From NCBI GenBank assembly GCA_021732285.1, contig JAKFVH010000117.1:1-47519 (forward strand): 47,519 nucleotides of DNA. Reading direction: 5' to 3'. Origin of the DNA: Reyranella sp. (GTDB lineage Bacteria; Pseudomonadota; Alphaproteobacteria; Reyranellales; Reyranellaceae). The position numbers and the translations under genes were made by a program. Of the stretch, positions 7,551 to 15,944 are shown in pieces (position 1 is the first letter of the stretch; every line of letters begins with the position of its first letter). The notes beneath the pieces are model-generated. The model made no database searches. It worked only from the letters and a program-made list of their open reading frames with translations, and was not told the origin of the DNA.

Positions 7551-8336
7551 ATGACCTACAATACCATCACCGTCGCGCACGACCAGGGCCTGGCCACGCT
7601 GACCCTCAATGCACCCGACAAGCTCAATGCCGTGTCGCGCAAGATGATCGCCGAGCTGAAGGATTGCTGGGAGACGCTGGCCGACGATGCCTCGGTGCGC
7701 GCCGTGCTGCTGACCGGCGCCGGCCGCGGCTTCTGCGCCGGCGCGGACTTGAGCGATCCTGACCGCGGCAAGGAGGGTGGCGATTCGGGTTCGGCGCTCG
7801 ACAAGTTCTTCAATCCCGTGATCCGGCTCATGCGCTCGGTGCCCAAGCCGATCGTGGCGGCGGTGAACGGACCGGCGGCCGGCGTCGGCATGAGCTTCGC
7901 ACTCGCCGCCGACATTGCGATCGCGGGCAAATCTGCGAGCTTCCTGCAGGCTTTCGCCCGCATCGGCCTCCTGCCCGACGGCGGCAGCACCTGGTTCCTG
8001 CCGCGCCTGGTCGGCGAGCAGCGGGCCCGTGCGCTCGCCATGCTGGCGCCCAGGATCAGCGCCGAGCAGGCCAAGGCGTGGGGCCTGATCTGGGACGTCG
8101 TCGAGGATGGCGAGCTGATGACGACGGCGACCGAGGTGGCGCGCGGCCTGGCCGACGGGCCGACCTTGTCGCTGGCGCGCATAAAGGAGGCGATGAACCG
8201 CGCCTCGGGCAACCAACTCAGCCAACAGCTCGACCTCGAGCGCGACTTCCAGCGCGAGCTCGGCCGCAGCGAGGATTTCAAGGAAGGCGTCTCGGCCTTC
8301 CTCGCCAAGCGCAAGCCCGACTTCAAGGGCAAGTAG
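7551..8336 (+). CDS. Enoyl-CoA hydratase/isomerase, PaaG-like (copy 2)
   Basis: A 261-residue paralogue of the preceding gene, alignable along its whole length (shared RGFCAGADL, FNPVIRLMR, STWFLPR and the C-terminal LDLERDFQRELGRSEDFKEG). The oxyanion-hole loop reads GPAAGVGMSFALAAD, and Asp143 in LLPDGGSTWFLPR is the PaaG-type catalytic residue. The tandem arrangement points to an old gene duplication with possible substrate split. Spacing of 6 bp to copy 1 and 8 bp to the next start indicates one transcript. Confidence 0.88.
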   Translation: MTYNTITVAHDQGLATLTLNAPDKLNAVSRKMIAELKDCWETLADDASVRAVLLTGAGRGFCAGADLSDPDRGKEGGDSGSALDKFFNPVIRLMRSVPKPIVAAVNGPAAGVGMSFALAADIAIAGKSASFLQAFARIGLLPDGGSTWFLPRLVGEQRARALAMLAPRISAEQAKAWGLIWDVVEDGELMTTATEVARGLADGPTLSLARIKEAMNRASGNQLSQQLDLERDFQRELGRSEDFKEGVSAFLAKRKPDFKGK

Positions 8337-8344
8337 GGGGAAGC

Positions 8345-9277
8345 ATGACGACGCCGCACAAGGAGATCACCTCGGGGCTGAAATTTCCCGAAGGCCCCGT
8401 CGCCATGCCCGACGGCTCGGTGATCCTGGTCGAGATCGCGCGCCAGACGCTGACCCGCGTCATGCCCGACGGCAAGCAGCACGTGATCGCCAACCTCGGC
8501 GGCGGCCCCAACGGCGCGGCCATGGGGCCCAAGGGCAAGATCTACGTGACCAACAACGGCGGCTTCAACTGGATCGAGCGGCCGGGCGGCCGTCTGTTTC
8601 CCGGCACGGTGTCGGCCGACTACAAGGGCGGCTCGATCCAGGTGGTCGATCCGGAGACCGGCAAGTTCGAGACGCTTTACGATTCGTGCGATGGCCGCAA
8701 GCTGAACGGACCCAACGACCTGGTGTTCGACGACGCCGGCGGCTTCTGGTTCACCGATCTCGGCAAGACGCGCGAGCGCGACAACGACCGCGGCGCCGTC
8801 TACTACGCCAAGGCCGACGGCTCGAAGATCGAGGAGAAGATCTTCCCGCTGGAGCGGCCCAACGGCTGCGGCCTCTCGCCCGACGGCAAGACGCTCTATG
8901 TCGTCGAGACGCCGACGGCGCGTTGCTGGTCGTTCGAGCTTTCGGCGCCCGGCGAGATCAAGTCGGCGAATGGGCCGTACCGCGGTGAGAAGGGCCGGGT
9001 GGTCACGGGCCTCGGCGGCTACCAGATGTTCGATTCGCTGGCCGTCGATTCGGCGGGCCACATCTGCGTCGCCACGCTGATCACCGGCGCGGTCTCCGAC
9101 ATCTCGCCCGACGGCACGTCGGTGACGCAGTACAAGCTGCCCGATCCGATGGTCACCAACGTCTGCTTCGGCGGCAAGGATCTGCGCACGGCCTTCGCCA
9201 CGCTCTCGCTCACCGGCAAGCTGGTGAGCTTCGAATGGCCACGCCCGGGCCTGAAGCTCGAGTATTTGAACAAGTAG
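8345..9277 (+). CDS. SMP-30/gluconolactonase-family lactonase
   Basis: A 310-residue six-bladed beta-propeller of the SMP-30/Gnl/LRE family. Metal-site elements are visible: the early LKFPEGPVA glutamate, NGPNDLVFDDAGGFWFTDLG with the conserved Asn and Asp, PNGCGLSPDGKTLYVVET, and the last blade VTNVCFGGKDLRTAFATLS. It hydrolyses a lactone with a divalent metal; the substrate is unknown. The ATG at 8345 follows GGGGGAAG directly after the hydratase stop. A longer in-frame reading upstream overlaps the hydratase and is not coding. Confidence 0.88.
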   Translation: MTTPHKEITSGLKFPEGPVAMPDGSVILVEIARQTLTRVMPDGKQHVIANLGGGPNGAAMGPKGKIYVTNNGGFNWIERPGGRLFPGTVSADYKGGSIQVVDPETGKFETLYDSCDGRKLNGPNDLVFDDAGGFWFTDLGKTRERDNDRGAVYYAKADGSKIEEKIFPLERPNGCGLSPDGKTLYVVETPTARCWSFELSAPGEIKSANGPYRGEKGRVVTGLGGYQMFDSLAVDSAGHICVATLITGAVSDISPDGTSVTQYKLPDPMVTNVCFGGKDLRTAFATLSLTGKLVSFEWPRPGLKLEYLNK

Positions 9278-9330
9278 GCCAGCTCGTGGCGCGCGGGCGA
9301 TCGAGAAAAGTCGTTCCGAACCGCGGCGGC

Positions 9331-9870
9331 ATGGCGTTCGGCCGCAATCTCATGGTGCTGGCCCTGCTGATCTTCGCCCTTGGCGCCTACGGCGTCGTCA
9401 TGGGCGCGCTGACGCTGAGATGGCCGCGCGCGGATGCGACCGTCACCAGCGCCGAGCTGTTGCGCCAGACCACCACCAGCCGCGGCATGGACGGCCGCTC
9501 GTTCGAGGACGGTTGGAACAGCTTCCACGTCCTCTATCAGTATCGCGTCGGCGACCGCGACTACGTGGCGGGTGGTGTCGAGCCCTACGACTTTGGCATG
9601 CAGAACTCCGCCGGCGCGGCGAAGATGAGGGAACGTCATCCCGTCGGCTCGCAGGCCAAGGTCGCCTATGATCCCGCCAATCCCGCCGTGTCCTATCTCG
9701 AGCCGGGACCGAGCTCGTTCGCGCTCATCCTGTCGGGCATCGGGGCCTTCATGTTTCTGATTGGCTGGTGGGTGCGAACCAAGGCGGCGCAAGGCATCGG
9801 CACCATGAACGAGGAAGGCGCCACCGAACGCATCGCCAAGGCGCAACGCGACGGCGATCCGCTGCTTTAG
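9331..9870 (+). CDS. DUF3592-type membrane protein
   Basis: About 179 residues with two hydrophobic segments, near residues 8-28 (LMVLALLIFALGAYGVVMGA) and near 132-150 (FALILSGIGAFMFLIGWW). They flank a soluble domain with the DUF3592 pattern: WP.A.ATV.S near the start, then YQYRVGDRDYVAGG, PVGSQAKVAYDPANPAVSYLEPG. Function of the family is unknown; the soluble part should face the periplasm. The start is uncertain: ATG at 9331 places the first membrane segment normally, but a GTG at 9286 and an ATG inside the lactonase gene (9235) are also in frame. Confidence 0.7.
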   Translation: MAFGRNLMVLALLIFALGAYGVVMGALTLRWPRADATVTSAELLRQTTTSRGMDGRSFEDGWNSFHVLYQYRVGDRDYVAGGVEPYDFGMQNSAGAAKMRERHPVGSQAKVAYDPANPAVSYLEPGPSSFALILSGIGAFMFLIGWWVRTKAAQGIGTMNEEGATERIAKAQRDGDPLL

Positions 9871-9883
9871 CCCCGGCCGACCG

Positions 9884-9912
9884 TTGACACGCATAAGAAC
9901 TGTAGTTATATT
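9884..9912 (+). promoter_or_regulatory. Consensus sigma-70 promoter with no evident gene downstream
   Basis: TTGACA (9884-9889), a 17-bp spacer and TATATT (9907-9912) form a near-perfect housekeeping promoter, rare in this GC-rich sequence. It points rightward into a 240-bp gap and then antisense to the 3' end of malonyl-CoA decarboxylase. A hairpin at 9976-9999 lies about 60 bases after the predicted start site. Confidence 0.6.
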
Positions 9913-9975
9913 AGTGGCTGCGTCGCTTCCGCGGCTCCGCTCTTTGCATCGTTGATCCGACACCATTCATGCGCA

Positions 9976-9999
9976 CCGTCCGGTTGCCCAGCCGGACGG
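9976..9999. repeat. Hairpin of the CCGTCCGG/AGCCGGACGG type (copy 1)
   Basis: CCGTCCGG (9976-9983) pairs with CCGGACGG (9992-9999); with two further T/A and T/G pairs the stem reaches 10 bp. The right arm AGCCGGACGGG, followed at similar distance by GCCC and CGAA, recurs at 40241 onward, so the two sites look like copies of one dispersed element. No U-run follows. The rest of 9913-10154 shows no convincing gene. Confidence 0.5.
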
Positions 10000-10154
10000 G
10001 CGTGCCCGGTCGAAGCTCCTCGAGCCGACGAAGCGGCATTGTCGTTGCTGTCGCATTTCAGGCGACATCAAGCGGCCGATGCCACCGCCAAAAAAGCAGA
10101 TACATCAATTGTTTACGGCGATATCCGGCGAATCGCGGCGAACGCGATTTCGGG

Positions 10155-11549
10155 TCAGGCTTTCGCCAGCGCGCGGACCTCACGGCTGGCGACGATCCTG
10201 CCCGTGGCGTAGGCCTCGTGGTTGGCGCTGACGTCGCCCAACTTGTAGCGGTAGTTCACCATCATGGCGTAGGACTGTTTCACCCCGTTGGCGCTGGTGT
10301 CGGCGAGCCAGTTCAGCCGCTCGACCACCGCGCCGTTGCCGAGATGGAAATGCGCCACGCGATCGAGCGCGCGGCCCTTCTCGTCGGTCGTGGTGAGATA
10401 ACGCGCCGCCAACCGCGACAGGATGGGGCGCAGCGCCTTGTTGATCGCGGGCACCTCCCACCAGCTCGGCCGGTCTAAAAGCTGGCGCACGGCGGCGGCG
10501 CCGGCGGCCTGGTTGGTCACCGGCACCAGAGAGGCGATCTCCGACGCCGTCAGTGCGCTGTCGCCCTCGTTCTTGAGGCGGCCATCGACGTGATGGCGCA
10601 GGCCGGGGATCGGCGAGAGGGTGGCGAAGTCCTTGATGTTGGGCAGGTCGCGGGCGAGCTGCTCGGCCACGCGCTTGATCAGGAAGTTGCCGAAGCTGAT
10701 GCCGGCCAGGCCCTGCTGGCAGTTGGAGATCGAGTAGAAGATCGCGGTGTCGGCCTCCTTCGGATCGTGCGTCTCGGCGCGCGCATCGAGCAGCCGCTGC
10801 ACGTTGCCGGCCATGCCGTCGACCAGCGCCACCTCGACGAAGATCAACGGCTCGTCGGGCATGCGCGGATGGAAGAAGGCAAAGCAGCGGCGGTCCGAAT
10901 CCAGCCGGTTCTTGAGGTCGCGCCAGGAGCGGATGGCGTGCACCGCCTCGTAGTCGACCAGCTTCTCCAGAAGCGCCGCCGAGGCCTTCCAGTCGATGCG
11001 CACCAGGTCGAGGAAGCCGACATCGAACCAGGCGCCGAGCAGCGGCCGCAGGTCCTCGCTCAGCGCCCGCGCCGCGGCGTCGCTCTTGCCCAGGGCCAAA
11101 AGCTCGGCGCGCAGGTCGACGACGAACTTCACGCCCTGCGGCACGCCGACGAACTCGCGCAGCAGGTGCACTGCCGGCGGCTCGAGCGCGCGGATGAGGG
11201 CGCGCGGCGGCTCCTTGGAGGCGCGCCAGCGCTCGACCGCGGCCACCGCGGCCTCGCGCGGCAGGCCGTAGTCGTGCGCGAGGGTCAGCAGGAATTTCTT
11301 GCGGCCGGCCGGCGACAGCGAGAGATACGCCTGTCCAAGCTCGGCAGCACGCCCACGCCGCGCCGTCTCGCCGCCCTTGCCTTCGAGGCAGGCATCGATG
11401 CGGCTCTTCAGCCGCGGGATGTCGTCATCGGGCAGATCGGGCCGGAGCGGCGCGCCCACGACTTCGCGCGCCCCGCGGGCGGTCTCGACAAAAGCGTGGC
11501 GCAGGCGTTCGAGGGTACGGTCGACGGTGCTGGAGAAGGGAAGAGCCAT
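10155..11549 (-). CDS. Malonyl-CoA decarboxylase
   Basis: A 464-residue protein matching MCD over its full length: an N-terminal helical domain (to about 150) and a C-terminal GNAT-like catalytic domain. The catalytic serine lies in FYSISNCQQGLAGISFG (271-287) and the catalytic histidine in AHFHLGNGAVVERLNW (near 410). SYAMMVNYRYKL near the C-terminus is family-typical. It converts malonyl-CoA to acetyl-CoA and CO2, removing a toxic intermediate or using malonate. No malonate transporter or MatB is adjacent. It is transcribed away from the alkylation-repair genes' end, with a 55-bp gap to alkA. Confidence 0.92.
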   Translation of the reverse strand: MALPFSSTVDRTLERLRHAFVETARGAREVVGAPLRPDLPDDDIPRLKSRIDACLEGKGGETARRGRAAELGQAYLSLSPAGRKKFLLTLAHDYGLPREAAVAAVERWRASKEPPRALIRALEPPAVHLLREFVGVPQGVKFVVDLRAELLALGKSDAAARALSEDLRPLLGAWFDVGFLDLVRIDWKASAALLEKLVDYEAVHAIRSWRDLKNRLDSDRRCFAFFHPRMPDEPLIFVEVALVDGMAGNVQRLLDARAETHDPKEADTAIFYSISNCQQGLAGISFGNFLIKRVAEQLARDLPNIKDFATLSPIPGLRHHVDGRLKNEGDSALTASEIASLVPVTNQAAGAAAVRQLLDRPSWWEVPAINKALRPILSRLAARYLTTTDEKGRALDRVAHFHLGNGAVVERLNWLADTSANGVKQSYAMMVNYRYKLGDVSANHEAYATGRIVASREVRALAKA

Positions 11550-11604
11550 GCGCCGATTATGTCACGGCGAACGTGTCACTCCAGTGGCATGCATGAACGA
11601 GGCT

Positions 11605-12234
11605 TCACTTGTTCAATGTCTGCCACAGATACCAGCTCGCCACCGTGCGGTAGGGCCGCCACTTTTCGCCGGCCTTGGCCAGCGCCTCGGGCGAGGGCAG
11701 CTTGCGCTTGCGAAACGCTGTCGCATAGGCCTTGCGCAGGCTGTAGTCGTCGACCGGCAGCACGTCGGGCCGGCCCAGCCGGAACATCAGGAACATCTCC
11801 GCGCTCCAGCGACCGATGCCGCGCACCTCGATCAGCCGTTCGATCAGTGCCGCGTCGTCGAGCAGATGCGCCTCGTCGAGCGTCGGCAGCCGCCGCGTTG
11901 CGACCTTCTCGCTGAGGTCGCGCAGGGCCAGCACCTTGGCGCGCGACAGGCCGACGCCGCGCAACTTGTCGTCGGCGGTACGCTGGATGTGCGCCGGGGT
12001 GAAGCCATGCTTGGCGCGAGGATAGAGCGCTTCGATGCGGCCGTAGATCGTGGCCGCCGCCTAGTTGGACAGCTGCTGATAGACGATCGCCTCGGCCAAC
12101 GCGCCGAACAGGCTGCGCGAGACTTTCAGCTGCATGGCGAACGGCCCGACCGCGCCGATCACTTCGGCCAGCGCCGGGTCGGCCTTGCGCAGATGCGCGA
12201 CGGCGCCCTTGGGGTCGAAGCCGAAGCCGGTCAT
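11605..12234 (-). pseudogene. alkA: DNA-3-methyladenine glycosylase II, interrupted by an in-frame amber codon
   Basis: The minus strand encodes an AlkA/HhH-GPD glycosylase of about 209 codons: KGAVAHLRKADPALAEVIG at the N-terminus, the helix-hairpin-helix EVRGIGRWSAEMFLMF, and LPVDDYSLRKAYAT with the catalytic Asp. The reading frame contains one TAG (12063-12061) in AIVYQQLSN-stop-AAATI, exactly where the family has lysine (QQLS-x-KAA), so a single A-to-T change from AAG explains it. Everything else is intact, including GC bias and the start (ATG at 12234 overlapping the ogt stop as ATGA). It is either a recent nonsense mutation or a sequencing error. The active-site half lies after the stop, so without readthrough the enzyme is dead. 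Confidence 0.85.
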
Positions 12235-12779
12235 CGCTGTTCGAACAGCGGTCCTGCCGACAGGGCGGCCGCGCCTTCGATCTCCAGGATGCGCCGCTTG
12301 GTGGCGACGCCACCCGAGGCGGAGAAGCCGCCCATCTTGCCGTCGGCGCCCAGCACGCGATGGCAGGGCACGATGATGGCGATGGGATTGCGGCCGAGCG
12401 CCTGGCCGACCTCGCGCGATTCGTGCGGCGCGCCGAGGCGCTTGGCGATCTCGCCATAGGTCATGGTCTTGCCGGGTGGGATGGTGCGCGCGACCTCGTA
12501 GACCTTGCGATGGAATTCGGGCGTGTCGTCGAGGTCCACGGGGATGTCGGTGAGGTCGATCGCTTCACCGTTCAGGAGCGCCAGCACGCGATCGATGACG
12601 CGCTGCACGCCGGGAGGCGGGGGACTCTCGACGGCTCCCGCCCAGCGCTGCTGCAGGCGCGTGCGCGTGGCCTGGGCGGTGGCCAAGGGCAGGTGGAAGC
12701 CGGCAATGCCCTTGGCATTCCAGGCGATGCCGCAGCTGCCGATCGGCGAGTCGAAAAGGGCGAACGCTTGGGCGGACAT
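12231..12779 (-). CDS. ogt: Methylated-DNA--protein-cysteine methyltransferase
   Basis: A 182-residue O6-alkylguanine-DNA alkyltransferase. The suicide cysteine lies in IIVPCHRVLGADG (about residue 139), preceded by the DNA-binding helix segment GKTMTYGEIAKRLG and followed by the GGFSASGGVATKR loop. It transfers methyl groups from O6-methylguanine to itself. ATG at 12779 is taken; a GTG 9 bases upstream is also in frame. Its stop overlaps the alkA start (ATGA), so the pair is translationally coupled and forms an alkylation-damage operon. No Ada-type metal-binding or AraC domain is present. Confidence 0.92.
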   Translation of the reverse strand: MSAQAFALFDSPIGSCGIAWNAKGIAGFHLPLATAQATRTRLQQRWAGAVESPPPPGVQRVIDRVLALLNGEAIDLTDIPVDLDDTPEFHRKVYEVARTIPPGKTMTYGEIAKRLGAPHESREVGQALGRNPIAIIVPCHRVLGADGKMGGFSASGGVATKRRILEIEGAAALSAGPLFEQR

Positions 12780-12833
12780 GGCCCGCACGGTCCGCCTAAC
12801 CGGTCATCCCGTCAAGTGGGGCAGTGGGCGATT

Positions 12834-14600
12834 TCAGGCGGCCTGGCGCAGGCGCGCCACCTCGCTCTCGACCAGGGCGCGATAGGGGCCGCGGCGGCTC
12901 ATCAGCTCGTCGGGCGGGCCGTCCTGCAGCACGCGCCCGTGCTCGAGGAAGACGATGCGGTCGAAGGCGCGCAAGGTCGACAGCCGGTGGGCGATGGCGA
13001 TCACGGTGCGGCCCTGCATCAGCCGGTCGAGCGCCTGGCGGATCATCTCCTCGGCCTCGCTGTCGAGCGACGATGTCGCCTCGTCGAGCAGCACGATCGG
13101 CGAATCCTTCAGGAGCGCGCGGGCGACGGCGATGCGCTGGCGCTGGCCGCCCGACAGGCGTGTGCCGCGGTCGCCGACGATGGTCGAGTAGCCGCTGGGC
13201 AACGCCTCGATGAAATCGCAGCGCGCCGCTTCGGCCGCCGCCTTGACCTCGCGATCGGACGCCTCGGGCCGGCCATACCGGATGTTCTCCAGGATCGAGC
13301 GGTGCAGCAGGGAGATGTCCTGCGGCACGAAGGAGATGGCGCGGCGCAGGCTCTCCTGGGTGATGTGGGCGATGTCCTGGCCGTCGATCAGGATGCGTCC
13401 GCGATCGAGGTCATGGAAACGCTGCAGCAGGGCGAGCGCCGTCGACTTGCCGCTGCCCGAGGGACCGACCAGGCCGGTGCGCCGGCCGGCGGCGATGTCG
13501 AGCGTGAAGCCCTCGAACACCCGGCGGCCGCCGGGGTAGCTGAAGGCGACGTTCTCGAACGCCGCCTGGGACGTGCCCTCGCGCCGCCGCGCCAGCGGCA
13601 CCGCCTTGGGATGCTCACGCAGCTCATGCTCCTGCAGCAGCGTGCCGATGGCCTCAGCGAGGCGCGCCATGTGCTGTGTGACGTCGACCAGCGCCACCGC
13701 GAGGTCGCGCGTGGCGTGCAGGACGGTGAAGCCCAAGGTGCACACCAGCACGACGTCACCCGCGCTCGCCTGGCCGCGCTGCCACAGCACGATCGCCCAG
13801 GCCAGCACCGCCACCGTCAGCACGATGGTCAGCACCGCATGCAGGAGCCGCAGCCGCTCGAGGCACTGCAGGCTGCGGCGCCGCGCGGTCAGCTCCCGGC
13901 CGACCGTGCGGTCGAACCGGCTATGCTCGCGATGGATGGCGCCGAAGGTGCGGACCAGTGGCATGTTGCCGATGACGTCGGCCAGCTCGCCCTCGACCTT
14001 GGCCGCGCGGTTGGCGAAGCCGTGATGCAGGGGCGCGCCGCGCGCCGCGAGCTTGAACAGCAGCAGCATCACGATCGCGGCGATCGCCGTGAGCGCCGCC
14101 GCCATGGGCACGCTGACGACGGCGAGATAGGCGATGGCGCACAGCGTCGCCAGGCAGGGCGGCAGCACGTTCCAGATGAAAAGATTCTCCACCGCGAATG
14201 CGGCATTCGACGTCGCCGTGATGCGGCCCGTCAGCGTTCCCGCCAACCGCTGGGAGAAATAGTTCGGCGCATGTCCTGTAAGATGGCGGAAGAGCTCGCC
14301 GCGCAGGTCGCCGGTGACGCCGACGAAGGCATAGCTGGTGATCCAGCCGGCCAGACGCCACAAAAGATTGTCCGCGGCGATCAACGACACCAGCAGCGCG
14401 AAGGCCAACCAGATGGCACTGTTGTCCACGCTGCCCGACAGCACGTCGACCAGGAATTTTACGCCGTACTGCGAGCTCACCGAGCAGGCGACGGCGCCGA
14501 TCACGGCCGCGAGGATGGCGGCATGCGACAGCGGCCGCCGGCGCACATAGCGCAGCAAGAAGGCAACCGGCCGCTTGGCATAAGAGCTGAGGCGATCCAT
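12834..14600 (-). CDS. ABC transporter, fused membrane and ATPase domains (exporter type)
   Basis: A 588-residue half-transporter. The N-terminal membrane domain has about six hydrophobic helices (residues about 20-320). The ATPase has Walker A GPSGSGKST (about 378), signature LSGGQRQRIAVARALL (about 481), Walker B IVLLDEATSSLD (about 502) and the H-loop AIAHRLST (about 535). It works as a dimer exporting lipid, peptide or drug; the substrate is unknown. The ATG at 14600 (MDRLSSYAKRPVAFLLRY) is preferred to an in-frame start 108 bases upstream because the family's first helix follows directly. It is divergent from the glycosyltransferase at 14792, so the exported product might be a glycolipid or glycan precursor (inference). 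Confidence 0.88.
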   Translation of the reverse strand: MDRLSSYAKRPVAFLLRYVRRRPLSHAAILAAVIGAVACSVSSQYGVKFLVDVLSGSVDNSAIWLAFALLVSLIAADNLLWRLAGWITSYAFVGVTGDLRGELFRHLTGHAPNYFSQRLAGTLTGRITATSNAAFAVENLFIWNVLPPCLATLCAIAYLAVVSVPMAAALTAIAAIVMLLLFKLAARGAPLHHGFANRAAKVEGELADVIGNMPLVRTFGAIHREHSRFDRTVGRELTARRRSLQCLERLRLLHAVLTIVLTVAVLAWAIVLWQRGQASAGDVVLVCTLGFTVLHATRDLAVALVDVTQHMARLAEAIGTLLQEHELREHPKAVPLARRREGTSQAAFENVAFSYPGGRRVFEGFTLDIAAGRRTGLVGPSGSGKSTALALLQRFHDLDRGRILIDGQDIAHITQESLRRAISFVPQDISLLHRSILENIRYGRPEASDREVKAAAEAARCDFIEALPSGYSTIVGDRGTRLSGGQRQRIAVARALLKDSPIVLLDEATSSLDSEAEEMIRQALDRLMQGRTVIAIAHRLSTLRAFDRIVFLEHGRVLQDGPPDELMSRRGPYRALVESEVARLRQAA

Positions 14601-14729
14601 TCCGCTCGTTGCGATGATTTGGGGTCCCTTGTCGTTACAGAAGATTTTCCGGACGTGCTGTGACAAAAAAAGGGTTGCCGCCCGCCGACCACATTTCGCG
14701 ATCAACACCGGCTACGTTCACACGTGCCG

Positions 14730-14751
14730 AACCCCGGTCCCTGCCGGGGTT
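14730..14751 (+). other. Hairpin in the leader of the glycosyltransferase gene
   Basis: AACCCCGG (14730-14737) pairs perfectly with CCGGGGTT (14744-14751) around a 6-base loop, 40 bp before the ATG at 14792 and about 130 bp from the divergent ABC gene. It could be an mRNA leader structure or a short terminator; the trailing bases TGTC are not a U-run. Confidence 0.4.
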
Positions 14752-14791
14752 TGTCATGTCCGGCCACAGCGTTCACAAGGAGGCGGGTTTC

Positions 14792-15925
14792 ATGCGAATC
14801 GCGCAAATTGCACCGTTGACCGAGGCGATCCCACCGGAACTGTACGGAGGCACCGAGCGCGTCGTTTCCTGGCTCACCGAGGAGCTCGTCGTTCTCGGTC
14901 ACGATGTCACGCTGTTCGCCAGCGGCAATTCCCGCACCTCGGCGAAGCTCGACGCGATGTGGCCGCGCGCGTTGCGTCTCGACGACACGGTGCGCGACCC
15001 GATGGCGCTGCACATCGCCATGCTCGAGCATGTGCGCCGTCTCGCTCCCAAGTTCGACGTGCTGCACTTTCATCTCGACTACCTGCCGTTTTCGGTGTTC
15101 TCGCGGCAGGCCACGCCGTTCATCACGACCATGCATGGCCGCCTCGACCTGCCGGAACATCAAACGGTGTTCAACGCGTTCGGCTCCATCCCGGTCATCT
15201 CGATCTCCGACATGCAGCGCAAGCCGGTGCCGCAGGCACGCTGGATGAAAACGATCTATCACGGCTTGCCCGCCGATCTGTTGGCGCCCGGCCATGCAAA
15301 GCCCGGATATCTCGCCTTCCTCGGCCGCATCGCACCGGAGAAATCGGTCGACCGGGCGATCCGCATCGCCGTCGAGGCGGGACTGCCGCTGAAGATCGCC
15401 GCCAAGGTCGATCGCGTCGATCGCGACTACTTCGAGCGCGACATCCGGCCGATGCTCGACCTGCCGGGCATCGAGTATATCGGCGAGATCGACGATTCGC
15501 AGAAGTCGGCGTTCCTCGGCGGCGCCATGGCGCTGCTCATGCCCATCGACTGGCCCGAGCCGTTCGGCCTGGTGATGATCGAGGCGATGGCCTGCGGCAC
15601 GCCGGTGATCGCCTTCCGCAGCGGCTCGGTGCCCGAGGTCGTCGAGCATGGCGTGACCGGCCTGATCGTCGAGAGCGAAGCCGCCGCCGTGGCCGCCATC
15701 AGGAACGAGCTCGCGCAGCTGTCGCGTCCGCGCATCCGCGCCCGCTTCGAGGAACGCTTCACCGCGCGGCGCATGGCCGAGGAATATCTCGACATCTATC
15801 GCGGCCTGATCGCCAGCAACCGGCGCCGCCGTCCGAAGACGATCAACGGCGCGAAGCCCGCCGATCAACATATCGATGACCGTCATCAAACTGGAATGGA
15901 TCGTGGGCTATATGTAGGGGATTGA
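14792..15925 (+). CDS. Family-4 glycosyltransferase (GT-B fold)
   Basis: A 377-residue GT4 enzyme. The N-terminal motif IPPELYGGTERVVSWL (acceptor/nucleotide side), the donor-domain ISDMQRKP and YHGLP, FLGRIAPEKSVDRAI, and the retaining-GT E-x7-E region PFGLVMIEAMACGTPVIAF are all present. The ATG at 14792 has a strong AAGGAGG site 7 bases upstream; longer in-frame starts lack one. The last 30 residues are basic and poorly conserved. Donor and acceptor are not deducible. Its position 19 bp before btaAB suggests a role in making non-phosphorus membrane lipids (inference). Confidence 0.88.
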   Translation: MRIAQIAPLTEAIPPELYGGTERVVSWLTEELVVLGHDVTLFASGNSRTSAKLDAMWPRALRLDDTVRDPMALHIAMLEHVRRLAPKFDVLHFHLDYLPFSVFSRQATPFITTMHGRLDLPEHQTVFNAFGSIPVISISDMQRKPVPQARWMKTIYHGLPADLLAPGHAKPGYLAFLGRIAPEKSVDRAIRIAVEAGLPLKIAAKVDRVDRDYFERDIRPMLDLPGIEYIGEIDDSQKSAFLGGAMALLMPIDWPEPFGLVMIEAMACGTPVIAFRSGSVPEVVEHGVTGLIVESEAAAVAAIRNELAQLSRPRIRARFEERFTARRMAEEYLDIYRGLIASNRRRRPKTINGAKPADQHIDDRHQTGMDRGLYVGD

Positions 15926-15944
15926 GCCGTTTCGGAGTGCTTGA

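Noticed and set aside
9952..10212. Short plus-strand frames after the strong promoter at 9884-9912
   Set aside because: Composition is random-like, they have no good ribosome site and run into the antisense of malonyl-CoA decarboxylase; a non-coding RNA is more likely.
12360..14663. Long plus-strand open frame (about 767 codons) across ogt and the ABC transporter
   Set aside because: It is the complement of well-recognised minus-strand genes; high GC keeps the antisense frame open and its product has no sensible motifs.
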